DNA of 51,999 nt from Methylobacterium sp. GTDB taxonomy: Bacteria; Pseudomonadota; Alphaproteobacteria; Rhizobiales; Beijerinckiaceae. The stretch is from NCBI RefSeq assembly GCF_028290105.1, contig NZ_JAQGKL010000203.1:1-51999 (forward strand), written 5' to 3'. Under the pieces are notes generated by a model, which was not told the origin of the DNA, ran no database searches, and saw nothing but the letters and a program-made list of their open reading frames with translations. The translations under genes were made by a program, and so were the position numbers. Within the stretch, counting starts at the first letter, position 1, and every line of letters starts with the position of its first letter. Of this stretch, positions 9,259 through 17,310 are shown one piece after another.

Positions 9259-9262
9259 AACC

Positions 9263-10258
9263 TTACGCCTCGGGCGCCCACTGCCAGAACACCGAACCGG
9301 TGAACGTGAAGACCGTCTGGCCGCGCTGGTTGACGCCGGTGTTCTGGTGGGTGGCGAGCCCCCAGCCGGGGCGCGAGGCGGTGGCGCGCTTGTCCGTCAG
9401 CGTGCAGGTGTAGCGGATGGTGTCGCCGGCATAGACCGGCACCAGCCAGCGCATGTCGCGAAAGCCCGGCGAGGGGCCGAGCTGCGGCACGGGACCGGAT
9501 TTCGCCGTGTGAGCGATGTCGCGTTCCCGCGTGATGTGCAGGCGCTTCATCCAGGCGGCGGCGGTGTGCCAGCCCGAGGCGCACAGGGCACCGAAATGCG
9601 TCTCGCGGGCGGCTTCCGGATCGAGGTGGAAGGCCTGCGGATCGTACGCCCGTGCGAAGGCGACGATGGCGTCCGGCGTGAAGCGATGCCGGCCGAGATC
9701 GCGCGTGGTGCCGAGCGGCGCCGATTCGAGGAAGTGCAGCGGCTCGGAATCTTCGGCCTCGACGAGGGGTTCGTCATCGGCCGGCGCCACCACGCGCGGT
9801 GGCAGCGGAGTCGTCCCGCGCCGGGCGAACATCACCGTGAAGGCTTGCGTCATCACCGTCTTGCCGGCGCCGTTCAGCACCGTCATGGCGAAGGTGACGA
9901 ACCCGCGATCCGGCTTGGTGTTGGAGGCCCGGCAGGTCTCCACCTTGACCGAGATGCTCAAGGTATCGCCAGGCAGGACCGGCCGCAGCCAGCGCAATTC
10001 CTGGATTCCGGGGGACCCCATCGAGGTCGCACCCCGGAAGACGTGCTTCTGCGCGAGGCGCATGCCGAAGCCGGCCGTCTGCCAACCGGAGCCGATCAGC
10101 TGCCCGACGAAGGTCGCCTTGGCCGCCTCGGCGTCGAGGTGAAACGGCTGCGGGTCGAACTCCGCCGCAAAAGCGACGATCTCGGCCTCCGTCACCGTCA
10201 GCGGCCCGCCCTCGATCATCGAACCGGGAGTGAAATCCTCGAAGGCGATGCCGGTCAT
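9263..10258 (-). CDS. Tandem MaoC-domain acyl dehydratase
   Basis: The 331-aa product contains two MaoC-type hot-dog domains (about 1-150 and 175-331). Each keeps the D-x4-H pair of (R)-specific enoyl-CoA hydratases: D35/H40 in FDPQPFHLD and D206/H211 in YDPQAFHLD. Both also keep the later GW(Q/H)TA segment. It probably hydrates or dehydrates an acyl-CoA; the substrate is unknown. It does not resemble mesaconyl-CoA hydratase, which has a different N terminus. AAAGGA lies 6 bases before the chosen ATG, favouring it over an ATG 39 bp upstream. It lies downstream of ychF. Confidence 0.88.
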   Translation of the reverse strand: MTGIAFEDFTPGSMIEGGPLTVTEAEIVAFAAEFDPQPFHLDAEAAKATFVGQLIGSGWQTAGFGMRLAQKHVFRGATSMGSPGIQELRWLRPVLPGDTLSISVKVETCRASNTKPDRGFVTFAMTVLNGAGKTVMTQAFTVMFARRGTTPLPPRVVAPADDEPLVEAEDSEPLHFLESAPLGTTRDLGRHRFTPDAIVAFARAYDPQAFHLDPEAARETHFGALCASGWHTAAAWMKRLHITRERDIAHTAKSGPVPQLGPSPGFRDMRWLVPVYAGDTIRYTCTLTDKRATASRPGWGLATHQNTGVNQRGQTVFTFTGSVFWQWAPEA

Positions 10259-10303
10259 GCGGGTCCTTTCCGCCGGAGATGTTTCTCGCAGAGACAAAGC
10301 GAG

Positions 10304-10330
10304 ACCGGTGCCGTAGGTCTCGGCACCGGT
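10304..10330 (-). terminator. Hairpin after ychF, terminator-like
   Basis: ACCGGTGCC and GGCACCGGT form a perfect 9-bp stem with a 9-nt loop, 28 bp past the ychF stop. Only a broken T stretch (TTTGT) follows on the - strand. It may attenuate rather than stop read-through into the MaoC gene. Confidence 0.5.
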
Positions 10331-10357
10331 AGGATCGTCTAGGTGGCGCGGCGCGGC

Positions 10358-11455
10358 TCAGTTGGCGAAGCGGAAGTGGAGCACGTCGCCGTCCTGAACC
10401 ACGTATTCCTTGCCCTCGAGGCGGAACTTTCCGGCCTCCTTGGCGCCGCTCTCGCCCTTCAGCGTCGTGTAGTCGTTGAAGGCGATGGTCTCGGCCCGGA
10501 TGAAGCCCTTCTCGAAATCCGTGTGGATCACGCCAGCGGCGGCGGGGGCCCGGGTGCCCTTCTCGATGGTCCAGGCGCGCGCTTCCTTGGGGCCCACCGT
10601 GAAGTAGGTGATGAGGCCGAGGAGTTCGTAGCCGGCGCGGATCACCCGGTTCAGGCCCGGCTCGACGAGGCCGACGGCTTCGAGGAAATCGCCCTGGTCG
10701 GCCGGCGGCATCACGGCGATCTCGCTCTCGATCTTGGCGGATACGACCACGGCCTTGGCGCCCTCGGCCTTGGACTGCGCCATCACCGCGTCCGAATAGG
10801 CGTTGCCCTTGTCGGCATCCCCCTCGTCGACGTTGCAGACGTAGAGGACGGGCTTCGCCGTCATCAGGCCCAGGCTCTGGAACAGCTTCTCCTCGTCGGC
10901 CTTGCGCTGCACGAGGCGCGCCGGCTTGCCCTCGCGTAGCAACGGCAGGGCGCGGTTCACGAGATCGAGGGCCTCCTTGGCCTCCTTGTCGGCGCCCTTG
11001 GCCTTCTTCTCCAAGGCGATGACGCGCTTTTCCAGGCTGTCGAGGTCGGCGAGCATCAGCTCGGTCTCGATGGTCTCGATATCGGCGGCCGGGTCGACCT
11101 TGCCCTCGACATGGGTCACGTCGCCATCGGTGAAGCAGCGCACCACGTGCGCGATGGCATCGACCTCACGGATGTTGGCGAGGAACTGATTGCCGAGGCC
11201 CTCGCCCTTCGAGGCGCCGCGCACGAGGCCGGCGATGTCGACGAAGGTCAGCCGGGTCGGGATGATTTCCTTCGACGCGGCGATCTTCGCCAGATCGTCG
11301 AGGCGCGGGTCCGGCACCGCCACCTCGCCGACGTTCGGCTCGATGGTGCAGAACGGATAGTTCGCCGCCTGCGCGGCCGCCGTCTGCGTCAGCGCGTTGA
11401 AGAGGGTCGACTTACCGACGTTCGGCAGGCCGACGATGCCGCATTTGAAGCCCAT
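10358..11455 (-). CDS. ychF: Ribosome-binding ATPase YchF
   Basis: OLA1/YchF-type P-loop ATPase of the Obg family. It binds ribosomes, prefers ATP over GTP and is linked to stress responses. The 365-aa product starts MGFKCGIVGLPNVGKSTLFN with the P-loop in the first 20 residues. It contains DIAGLVRGASKGEGLGNQFL (switch II), the YVCNVDE region, and a C-terminal TGS domain starting LITYFTVGPKEARAW and ending LHFRFAN. AGGTGACCC precedes the ATG. It follows pth on the same strand after 69 bp, the widely conserved pth-ychF pair. Confidence 0.98.
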   Translation of the reverse strand: MGFKCGIVGLPNVGKSTLFNALTQTAAAQAANYPFCTIEPNVGEVAVPDPRLDDLAKIAASKEIIPTRLTFVDIAGLVRGASKGEGLGNQFLANIREVDAIAHVVRCFTDGDVTHVEGKVDPAADIETIETELMLADLDSLEKRVIALEKKAKGADKEAKEALDLVNRALPLLREGKPARLVQRKADEEKLFQSLGLMTAKPVLYVCNVDEGDADKGNAYSDAVMAQSKAEGAKAVVVSAKIESEIAVMPPADQGDFLEAVGLVEPGLNRVIRAGYELLGLITYFTVGPKEARAWTIEKGTRAPAAAGVIHTDFEKGFIRAETIAFNDYTTLKGESGAKEAGKFRLEGKEYVVQDGDVLHFRFAN

Positions 11456-11524
11456 GGGTCACCTGTCTGTTCGCGAGGCCGCTGTTGAGGTCAGCGCGCG
11501 TGAAATCCGATGTCACCGCCGCGG

Positions 11525-12133
11525 TCAATCGCGGGCGTTGACCTGCTTGACGTCGTCCCAGCCCCGCCCCGCCATGGCGAGATGCACCTTGTTCTGGAAG
11601 CTCGCATCCTCGCCCGCCGCCAGCAGCGGCGCGTGATCGGCGATCCCCCGGCAGAGATCGTCGACCCAGGCCTCCTCGCCCTTGCCGAAGTCGTTGAGGA
11701 CGTAGGCGTGGACCAGGGCCTTGTCGCCCGGATGGCCGATGCCGAGGCGCACCCGCCTGTAATCGTTTCCGCATTGCGCCGTGATCGAACGCAATCCGTT
11801 ATGGCCCGCATTGCCGCCACCGGTTTTGACGCGGAGCTTGGCCGGCGCGAGATCGAGTTCGTCGTGCAGCACGATCACGTCGGCCAGGGCGATCTTGTAG
11901 AAGCGCTGCGCCTCCTGCACGGCGCGGCCGGATTCGTTCATGAATGTCAGCGGCTTCAGGAGGATGGCCCGCTCGGGCCCGAGCGTGACCTCGGCGATCT
12001 CACCCTGGAACTTGCGCCGCCACGGCCCGGCGCGGTGCACGCGCGCGATCTCGTCCAGCGCGAGGAAGCCGATGTTGTGCCGGTTCTTCGCGTAGCGGGG
12101 GCCGGGATTGCCGAGTCCGACGATCAGGCGCAT
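11525..12133 (-). CDS. pth: Peptidyl-tRNA hydrolase
   Basis: Hydrolyses the ester bond of peptidyl-tRNAs that drop off the ribosome, recycling tRNA. The 202-aa product begins [20 protein letters not shown] with the catalytic histidine at residue 19. It also has [23 protein letters not shown] with the conserved aspartate, [11 protein letters not shown], and [12 protein letters not shown]. It lies between rplY and ychF, the usual order rplY-pth-ychF. AGGATC about 12 bases before the ATG is the likely ribosome binding site. Confidence 0.98.
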   Translation of the reverse strand: MRLIVGLGNPGPRYAKNRHNIGFLALDEIARVHRAGPWRRKFQGEIAEVTLGPERAILLKPLTFMNESGRAVQEAQRFYKIALADVIVLHDELDLAPAKLRVKTGGGNAGHNGLRSITAQCGNDYRRVRLGIGHPGDKALVHAYVLNDFGKGEEAWVDDLCRGIADHAPLLAAGEDASFQNKVHLAMAGRGWDDVKQVNARD

Positions 12134-12193
12134 GGCGCGAATCGATCCTGACAGAAACCTTCATGGGCGATGCGAAGGCATCCCCCGAAACGG

Positions 12194-12223
12194 AGATGCC
12201 CCGGCCTGATGGCCGGGGCATCT
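12194..12223 (-). terminator. Perfect 13-bp inverted repeat between rplY and pth
   Basis: AGATGCCCCGGCC and GGCCGGGGCATCT pair perfectly around a 4-nt loop, between the rplY stop and the pth start. On the - strand it is followed by CCGTTTCG, so the T-tract is weak. It may be a partial terminator that lowers pth expression relative to the ribosomal gene. Confidence 0.55.
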
Positions 12224-12259
12224 GCCTGGATGGCGTGAAACCGGGCTCTCGCCCTGGCC

Positions 12260-12955
12260 TCAATCTTCCTTCTTCTCGTCTTCGGCGGCCTCGTCCTCGG
12301 CCTTTTCTTCCTCGGCCTTCTCCTCGGCGGCCTCGGCGGACTGCGCCTCGGCGATCGCGGCCTCCTCGGCCTCGACCTCGGCGCCGAGCACGGTCGGCGG
12401 CACGATGTTGGCGACCGTGGCGTCCGGCTCACCCGTGAAGGTGGCGTTGGCGGGCAGCTTCACATCCGTGATGTGGATGGCATCGCCGATCTGGCGTCCG
12501 GTGAGGTCGATCTCGATGGCGTCCGGGATCGCGTCGGGCGCGACTTCGAGGGCCAGCGTGTGGGACACGATGTTGAGGGTGCCGCCGTTCTGCTTGATGC
12601 CGGGGGCCGCGTCCTCGTTCACGAAGTGCACGGGCACCTCGACGACGATCGACTGGCCGGCGACGACGCGCAGGAAGTCGACGTGGATCGGAACGCCGGT
12701 CACCGGATCGAGGTGGAAGTCGCGCGGGATCGCGCGGGTCTTCTTGCCGCCGGCATTGATCTCGAACAGGGTGGTCTTGAAACCACCGGCGTAGATCAGC
12801 GTCCGCGTGCGGATGAGGTCGATGGCGATGGATTGCGGGGCCTGACCGCCTCCGTAGATGACGGCGGGAACTTGACCCTGGCGACGAACGGCCCGGGCGG
12901 CCCCCTTGCCGACCCGGTCGCGTGCCACGGCCTCAAGCGTCTTGACTGCGCTCAT
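12260..12955 (-). CDS. rplY: 50S ribosomal protein L25 (Ctc form)
   Basis: 5S-rRNA-binding protein in the long two-domain form. The 231-aa product has the N-terminal L25 beta-barrel (KTLEAVARDRVGKGAARAVR, VPAVIYGGG), the C-terminal TL5 domain (VPVHFVNEDAAPGIKQNGGTL; LTGRQIGDAIHITDVKLP) and an acidic Glu/Ala tail of about 45 residues ending EKKED. The frame is open upstream, but this ATG has AAAGGAT before it and matches the family start MSAVKTLEA. It heads the run rplY-pth-ychF. Confidence 0.97.
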   Translation of the reverse strand: MSAVKTLEAVARDRVGKGAARAVRRQGQVPAVIYGGGQAPQSIAIDLIRTRTLIYAGGFKTTLFEINAGGKKTRAIPRDFHLDPVTGVPIHVDFLRVVAGQSIVVEVPVHFVNEDAAPGIKQNGGTLNIVSHTLALEVAPDAIPDAIEIDLTGRQIGDAIHITDVKLPANATFTGEPDATVANIVPPTVLGAEVEAEEAAIAEAQSAEAAEEKAEEEKAEDEAAEDEKKED

Positions 12956-13355
12956 GGCGTGATCCTTTTGAAGATGAAAACCCGGGGAAACGCGAAAGGC
13001 CGCCCAAAACGGACGGCCATGCCCCGATCCCCGAAGCGCCCGTGCCTCCAAGGGTGTCTGGCGGGCGCTGGTGCCGCACATACGCGGATGTGTCCGCGCC
13101 CGCAAGTGTCGGCGGCCACAAGTGTCCGCGCTCCACCGGGCGTACAAAGGAAACAGATCTCACCGCGCGTTGCGCGCCACCTTCCACGAGAGGGCATATC
13201 CCTCGCACCGCCACGGAGAGGGATGCCTACCGCATTAGGGAATTCGCAACCGTCGCTGCCGGTCTCCCGCGTTGCGCGAGAAAATCGACCAAGACGCCGA
13301 CGTTTCGTTCACCCTGGCGATCCTAACCTGACATCCTTTGGGACGGGTGAGATCG
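12956..13355. other. 400-bp divergent intergenic region, rplY / protease
   Basis: No gene was recognised. The region must carry the rplY promoter (- strand) and that of the protease gene (+ strand). It contains the 16-bp tandem repeat listed separately and a short hairpin GAGGG/CCCTC near 13190. I could not identify convincing -35/-10 pairs. Confidence 0.5.
13088..13135. repeat. Three tandem imperfect 16-bp repeats upstream of rplY
   Basis: Copies begin at 13088, 13104 and 13120. The core GTGTCCGCG (GTGTCGGCG in the middle copy) recurs exactly every 16 bp at 13090, 13106 and 13122. They lie 130-180 bp upstream of the rplY start codon. They could be binding sites of a regulator or a small satellite. 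Confidence 0.6.
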
Positions 13356-13880
13356 ATGACGCGGCCGATCGTGTGGGCGTTCGGGGTGACGACGGCGGCG
13401 GCGATCTGGGCCATCGGCCTCGCGGAGCGTTTCGATCGCTCGACGCCCGCGGCGGCGGCCGTGACCAAGCTTTCGGCCGACAATCTGGCGCCGCGTCCGC
13501 CGATGCAGCCCAACACCGAGACCCTGTATGCCAATCCCCAAGGCCACTTCGCCACCGACGCGGTGATCGACGGGCGGCGGTTGCGCATGCTGGTCGACAC
13601 AGGCGCCACGAACTGCGCCTTCACCTACGAGGACGCGGAGCGGGCCGGCCTGCGTGTGAACGAAAGCGATTTCCGGATTCCGGTCCAGACGGCCAACGGC
13701 ACCGTCATGGTCGCCCGCATCCGGGTTCCGTCGATGCGGGTGGGCAACATCGTGGTCGAGGGAGTCGACGGCATGGTGATGCCGCGCGGGCGGTTGTCGA
13801 CGAGCCTGCTCGGCATGTCGTTCCTGAAGCGGCTCTCGGAGTTCAACATGAACGGCGGGCGGCTCACGCTGCGGGGATGA
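13356..13880 (+). CDS. Membrane-anchored retropepsin-like aspartic protease (TIGR02281 type)
   Basis: The 174-aa product has one N-terminal membrane segment (about 6-22) followed by an aspartic-protease fold of the single-domain clan AA type. The signature is MLVDTGATNCAFT, catalytic Asp81, with LLGMSFLKRL near the C terminus as the usual hydrophobic-Gly motif. Such proteins act as dimers; the substrate and cellular role are unknown. A TTG codon 18 bp upstream is in frame, but this ATG has GGGTGAG before it and places the helix correctly. It converges on mutS with 36 bp between stops. Confidence 0.85.
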   Translation: MTRPIVWAFGVTTAAAIWAIGLAERFDRSTPAAAAVTKLSADNLAPRPPMQPNTETLYANPQGHFATDAVIDGRRLRMLVDTGATNCAFTYEDAERAGLRVNESDFRIPVQTANGTVMVARIRVPSMRVGNIVVEGVDGMVMPRGRLSTSLLGMSFLKRLSEFNMNGGRLTLRG

Positions 13881-13916
13881 ACTCCGGACGGCCTGCCGTA
13901 TCCGCCGGATGGTGCC

Positions 13917-16670
13917 TCAGGCCCTGTCAGCGTTCACCGCCTTCAGGCGATACAGAGCCTCCAGCGCCTCGCGCGGCGTCAGCGAATCCGGGTCGACGGC
14001 ATCGAGTGCGAGGCGCAGTTCGTCGTCTATCGCCTCGGCTACGGGCTCGGGCATCGGCGGTGGGCTGAGATTGGCAAAGAGCGGCAGATCGTCGATGCGC
14101 GGCTTCGAGGGCCGGTCGCGCTCGGCTTTTTCCAGGTGTTTGAGAATCGCGCCCGCACGCACGATCACGCCGGCCGGCAGACCCGCGAGACGCGCCACCT
14201 GCAGGCCGTAGGAGCGCTCGGCGACTCCAGGCACCACCTCGTGCAGGAACACCACCTCGCCCTTGTGCTCGGCCACCCGCAGGGTCGCGTTGTCGAGGTG
14301 CGACAGCCGTTGCCCGAGGGCCGTCAACTCATGGAAATGGGTGGCGAACAGGGCGCGGCATCCGTTCTGCTCGTGCAGGTGTTCGAGGCAGGCCCAGGCG
14401 ATGGAGAGGCCGTCGAAGGTTGCGGTGCCACGCCCGATCTCGTCGAGGATGACCAGCGAGCGACGCGATGCCTGATTCAGGATCGCGGCGGTCTCGACCA
14501 TCTCGACCATGAAGGTGGATTGGCCTCGCGCGAGGTCGTCGGCGGCGCCGACCCGGGAGAACAGGCGATCGACCAGACCGAGCCGGACGCGGGTGGCGGG
14601 CACGAAGGCGCCGACCTGCGCCAGCACGGCGATCAGCGCGTTCTGGCGCAGGAAGGTCGACTTGCCGCCCATGTTCGGGCCGGTGACGAGGCGGATGCGC
14701 CCGCGCCCGTCGCCGGAGAGGTCGCAATCGTTGGCGATGAAGGGCTCGCCCGAGTGCCGGAGTGCGGCCTCGACCACGGGATGGCGTCCGCCCTCGACGA
14801 CGAAGGCATAGCTCTCGTCCACCACCGGCCGGCGCCAATCGCGCTCGACGGCGAGCTCCGCGTGCGAGGCGGCGACATCGAGGCCGGCCAATGCCTCCGC
14901 GACCTCGGCGATCGCCGCGGCTTGCGCCAGGATGCGGCCTGCGAGGGCATCGAACACCGCGCTCTCCAGCGCGAGCGCACGGTCGGACGCACCGGAGATC
15001 CGGCTCTCCAGCTGGCCCAGTTCGACGCTGGTGAAGCGCATCGCGTCGACCATGGTCTGGCGATGGATGAAGGTCTCGCGCAACACGCCCTTGAGGCAGG
15101 CCTCGCCTACCCCCTGCGGCACCTCGATGTAGTAGCCGAGCATGTTGTTGTGCTTGATCCGCAGGGTGCGACAGCCGGTCTCCTCGGCGTAGCGCGCCTG
15201 CAGGGCGGCGACGACCTTGCGGGAATCCTGGCCGAGCACGCGGCATTCGTCGATCTCGGCGTCGTAGCCGGCTCGAACGAAACCGCCGTCCTGCCGCTTC
15301 AGCGGAAGATCGTCGGCGAGTGCCGCGCGCAGCTCGGCCACGAGGTCCGCGTCCACCGCCGCAAGGCGCGTCGCGAGGCGCGTCAGGTCCTCGGGTAGGC
15401 CGGTGAGCTCGGCGCAGCGCGCCGCGAGGTCCTGCGCCGCGTCGAGCCCGTCGCGCAGGGCCGCCAGATCGCGCGGTCCGCCCCGCCCGAGCGCGAGCCG
15501 CGAGAGCGCACGCGCGAGGTCCGGCGCGCGGGCGAGGTTCTCGCGCATGGCCGCGCGGGCCGGGGCGTTCTCGGCGAGGAACTCGACGGCCGCGTGGCGG
15601 CGCCGGATCGCGTCGACGTCGGTGAGCGGTCCGGCGAGATGTTCGGCCAGGAGCCGCGCCCCGCTCGCCGAGACCGTGCGGTCGATGGCATCGAGCAGAC
15701 TGCCCTTGCGCTCTCCCGACAGCGTGCGGGTGAGTTCGAGGTTGGCGCGGGTCGAGGCATCGATCGCGAGGGTCGACCCGGTGCTCTCCCGCGTCGGGGG
15801 CGAAAGCGTCGGCCGGGCGCCGATCTGCGTGCGCTCGATGTAGAGGAGGGCCGCGCCGGCCGCCGCGAGTTCGGCGCGCCCGAACTGGCCGAACCCCTCG
15901 AGGGTCGAGACGCCGAACTGCGCCTTGAGGCGCCGCTCCGCCGAGGACGGCTCGAGTTCGGCCTGGGGCAGCGGGGTCACGGGTGCGGAGACCTCGCGCC
16001 AGAGACGGGCCAGGGTGGGATCGGCATGGATCGCCTCTGACATCACGATCTCGCGGGGCTCGTGGCGGGCGATGGCCGAGGCGAGCTCCCCCGCCGGCAC
16101 TTCGCTCAGGGAGAAGCGGCCCGTGGAGATGTCGAGCGCGGCGAGGCCGTACACGGACGAGGTCTCACCGGCCTTCCGCCGGCCGATGGCCAGCAGCACG
16201 TTGGCGCGGGCGGGATCGAGAAGGCGGTCTTCCGTGATGGTGCCGGGGGTGACGAGGCGGACGACCTCGCGCCGGACCACGGATTTCGGCCCGCGCTTCT
16301 TGGCTTCCGCCGGGTCCTCGGTCTGGGCGCAGACGGCGACGCGGTGGCCGAGCGCGATCAAGCGGCTGAGGTAGTCGTCCGCGCGCTCCACGGGTACGCC
16401 ACACATCGGAATGTCGGCGCCGCCATGCTTGCCGCGCTTGGTCAGGACGATGCCGAGGGCGCGGGACGCGATCTCCGCATCCTCGAAGAACAGTTCGTAG
16501 AAATCGCCCATCCGGTAGAACAGCAGGCAATCGGTGTTGGCGGCCTTGATCTCGATGTACTGCGCCATCATCGGCGTCGCGCCGGCGGTCTCGAGGATCG
16601 CGGCGCTCGTCGTGTAATCGGACGGGGCGGCGCCGGTCTTGGCGAGCGATCGAGCGGGGCGCTGTGACAT
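13917..16670 (-). CDS. mutS: DNA mismatch repair protein MutS
   Basis: Recognises mispairs and small loops and recruits MutL. The 917-aa product has the mismatch-reading motif GDFYEL (Phe57, Glu59) in domain I, then the connector, lever and clamp domains. The ATPase has Walker [10 protein letters not shown] (about 664), Walker [16 protein letters not shown] and the ATHFHEL segment. The C-terminal helix-turn-helix dimerisation region follows. The frame is open for 30 further codons upstream, but MSQRPARSL fits the family length. No Shine-Dalgarno is evident at this ATG. mutL is not in the window. Confidence 0.98.
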   Translation of the reverse strand: MSQRPARSLAKTGAAPSDYTTSAAILETAGATPMMAQYIEIKAANTDCLLFYRMGDFYELFFEDAEIASRALGIVLTKRGKHGGADIPMCGVPVERADDYLSRLIALGHRVAVCAQTEDPAEAKKRGPKSVVRREVVRLVTPGTITEDRLLDPARANVLLAIGRRKAGETSSVYGLAALDISTGRFSLSEVPAGELASAIARHEPREIVMSEAIHADPTLARLWREVSAPVTPLPQAELEPSSAERRLKAQFGVSTLEGFGQFGRAELAAAGAALLYIERTQIGARPTLSPPTRESTGSTLAIDASTRANLELTRTLSGERKGSLLDAIDRTVSASGARLLAEHLAGPLTDVDAIRRRHAAVEFLAENAPARAAMRENLARAPDLARALSRLALGRGGPRDLAALRDGLDAAQDLAARCAELTGLPEDLTRLATRLAAVDADLVAELRAALADDLPLKRQDGGFVRAGYDAEIDECRVLGQDSRKVVAALQARYAEETGCRTLRIKHNNMLGYYIEVPQGVGEACLKGVLRETFIHRQTMVDAMRFTSVELGQLESRISGASDRALALESAVFDALAGRILAQAAAIAEVAEALAGLDVAASHAELAVERDWRRPVVDESYAFVVEGGRHPVVEAALRHSGEPFIANDCDLSGDGRGRIRLVTGPNMGGKSTFLRQNALIAVLAQVGAFVPATRVRLGLVDRLFSRVGAADDLARGQSTFMVEMVETAAILNQASRRSLVILDEIGRGTATFDGLSIAWACLEHLHEQNGCRALFATHFHELTALGQRLSHLDNATLRVAEHKGEVVFLHEVVPGVAERSYGLQVARLAGLPAGVIVRAGAILKHLEKAERDRPSKPRIDDLPLFANLSPPPMPEPVAEAIDDELRLALDAVDPDSLTPREALEALYRLKAVNADRA

Positions 16671-16758
16671 GCCGCGAGCATAACAGAGCGGGCGGGCGGG
16701 CATCAGCGCCGCGCCACGCTGGCCTGGGGAGAAGGGTGGAGAAGCACTCCATTCGCGC

Positions 16759-16792
16759 AAAAGAAAAGGCCGGCACGCCCTGCGTACCGACC
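16759..16792 (-). terminator. Rho-independent terminator of the His-rich peptide gene
   Basis: On the - strand GGTCGGTACGC pairs along 11 positions with GCGTGCCGGCC (two G-T wobbles) around an AGG loop, followed by TTTTCTTTT. It lies 39 bp past the stop of the small gene and before mutS, which runs in the same direction, so it isolates the two. Confidence 0.88.
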
Positions 16793-16830
16793 CTCTCCGT
16801 CAGGTCGACCTGTGGTCCGGTCGATCGATT

Positions 16831-17118
16831 TTAGTAGCGCGGGCCGCCCGAGGTGGTGCCCTTGCGCTGCATGTAGCCCGGCTGCGACGGGTTGCGCGAG
16901 TTCGGATCGCCCATCATCCGGGACTGCGGCATGCGGTGCATGCGGCGGTGATGATGGTGGCGCATGCCATGGTGACGACGATAGGCCACCTGATCGACAG
17001 CCAGATCGCCGGCGAGGGCGACGGCCGGAGCCGGCATCACCGGGGCGGCCGACGCGGACGTCAGGCCGAAGGCGCCGAGCAGGGTGCTCGCCGCGAGTGC
17101 AATCGCGAGTTTGTTCAT
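16831..17118 (-). CDS. Small exported His/Arg/Met-rich protein
   Basis: The 95-aa product starts with a clear Sec signal peptide, MNKLAIALAASTLLGAFGLT followed by SASA, cleavage likely near residue 24. The mature part of about 70 residues has a cluster of His, Arg and Met (49-61, with HHHH) and a polar Asn/Pro/Gly-rich end. The family was not recognised. The cluster could bind metal ions or nucleic acid, but nothing proves it. GGAAG lies 10 bases before the ATG; an in-frame ATG nine bases upstream is too close to it. It has its own terminator and is divergent from hrpB. Confidence 0.75.
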   Translation of the reverse strand: MNKLAIALAASTLLGAFGLTSASAAPVMPAPAVALAGDLAVDQVAYRRHHGMRHHHHRRMHRMPQSRMMGDPNSRNPSQPGYMQRKGTTSGGPRY

Positions 17119-17310
17119 GGGGTTCATCTTCCGTGGCGCGCTTGTCGCGCTTCGAGCCAACAAGTCGGCCGCAGGGAATCCGTTCCCACGTCACAGTGCC
17201 GAGAAGGGGGAATATCTCCGCTCGCCCGGCAGGATTGGAAAATCGTCGTAAACGTGTGCTGAAGCGGGGTGACTTGCGGATCCCCGCGGATCGCGGCACC
17301 ACCGCTCCCG

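Noticed and set aside
12473..14068. 531-codon + strand open frame
   Set aside because: It covers antisense rplY and out-of-frame protease sequence; no family signature.
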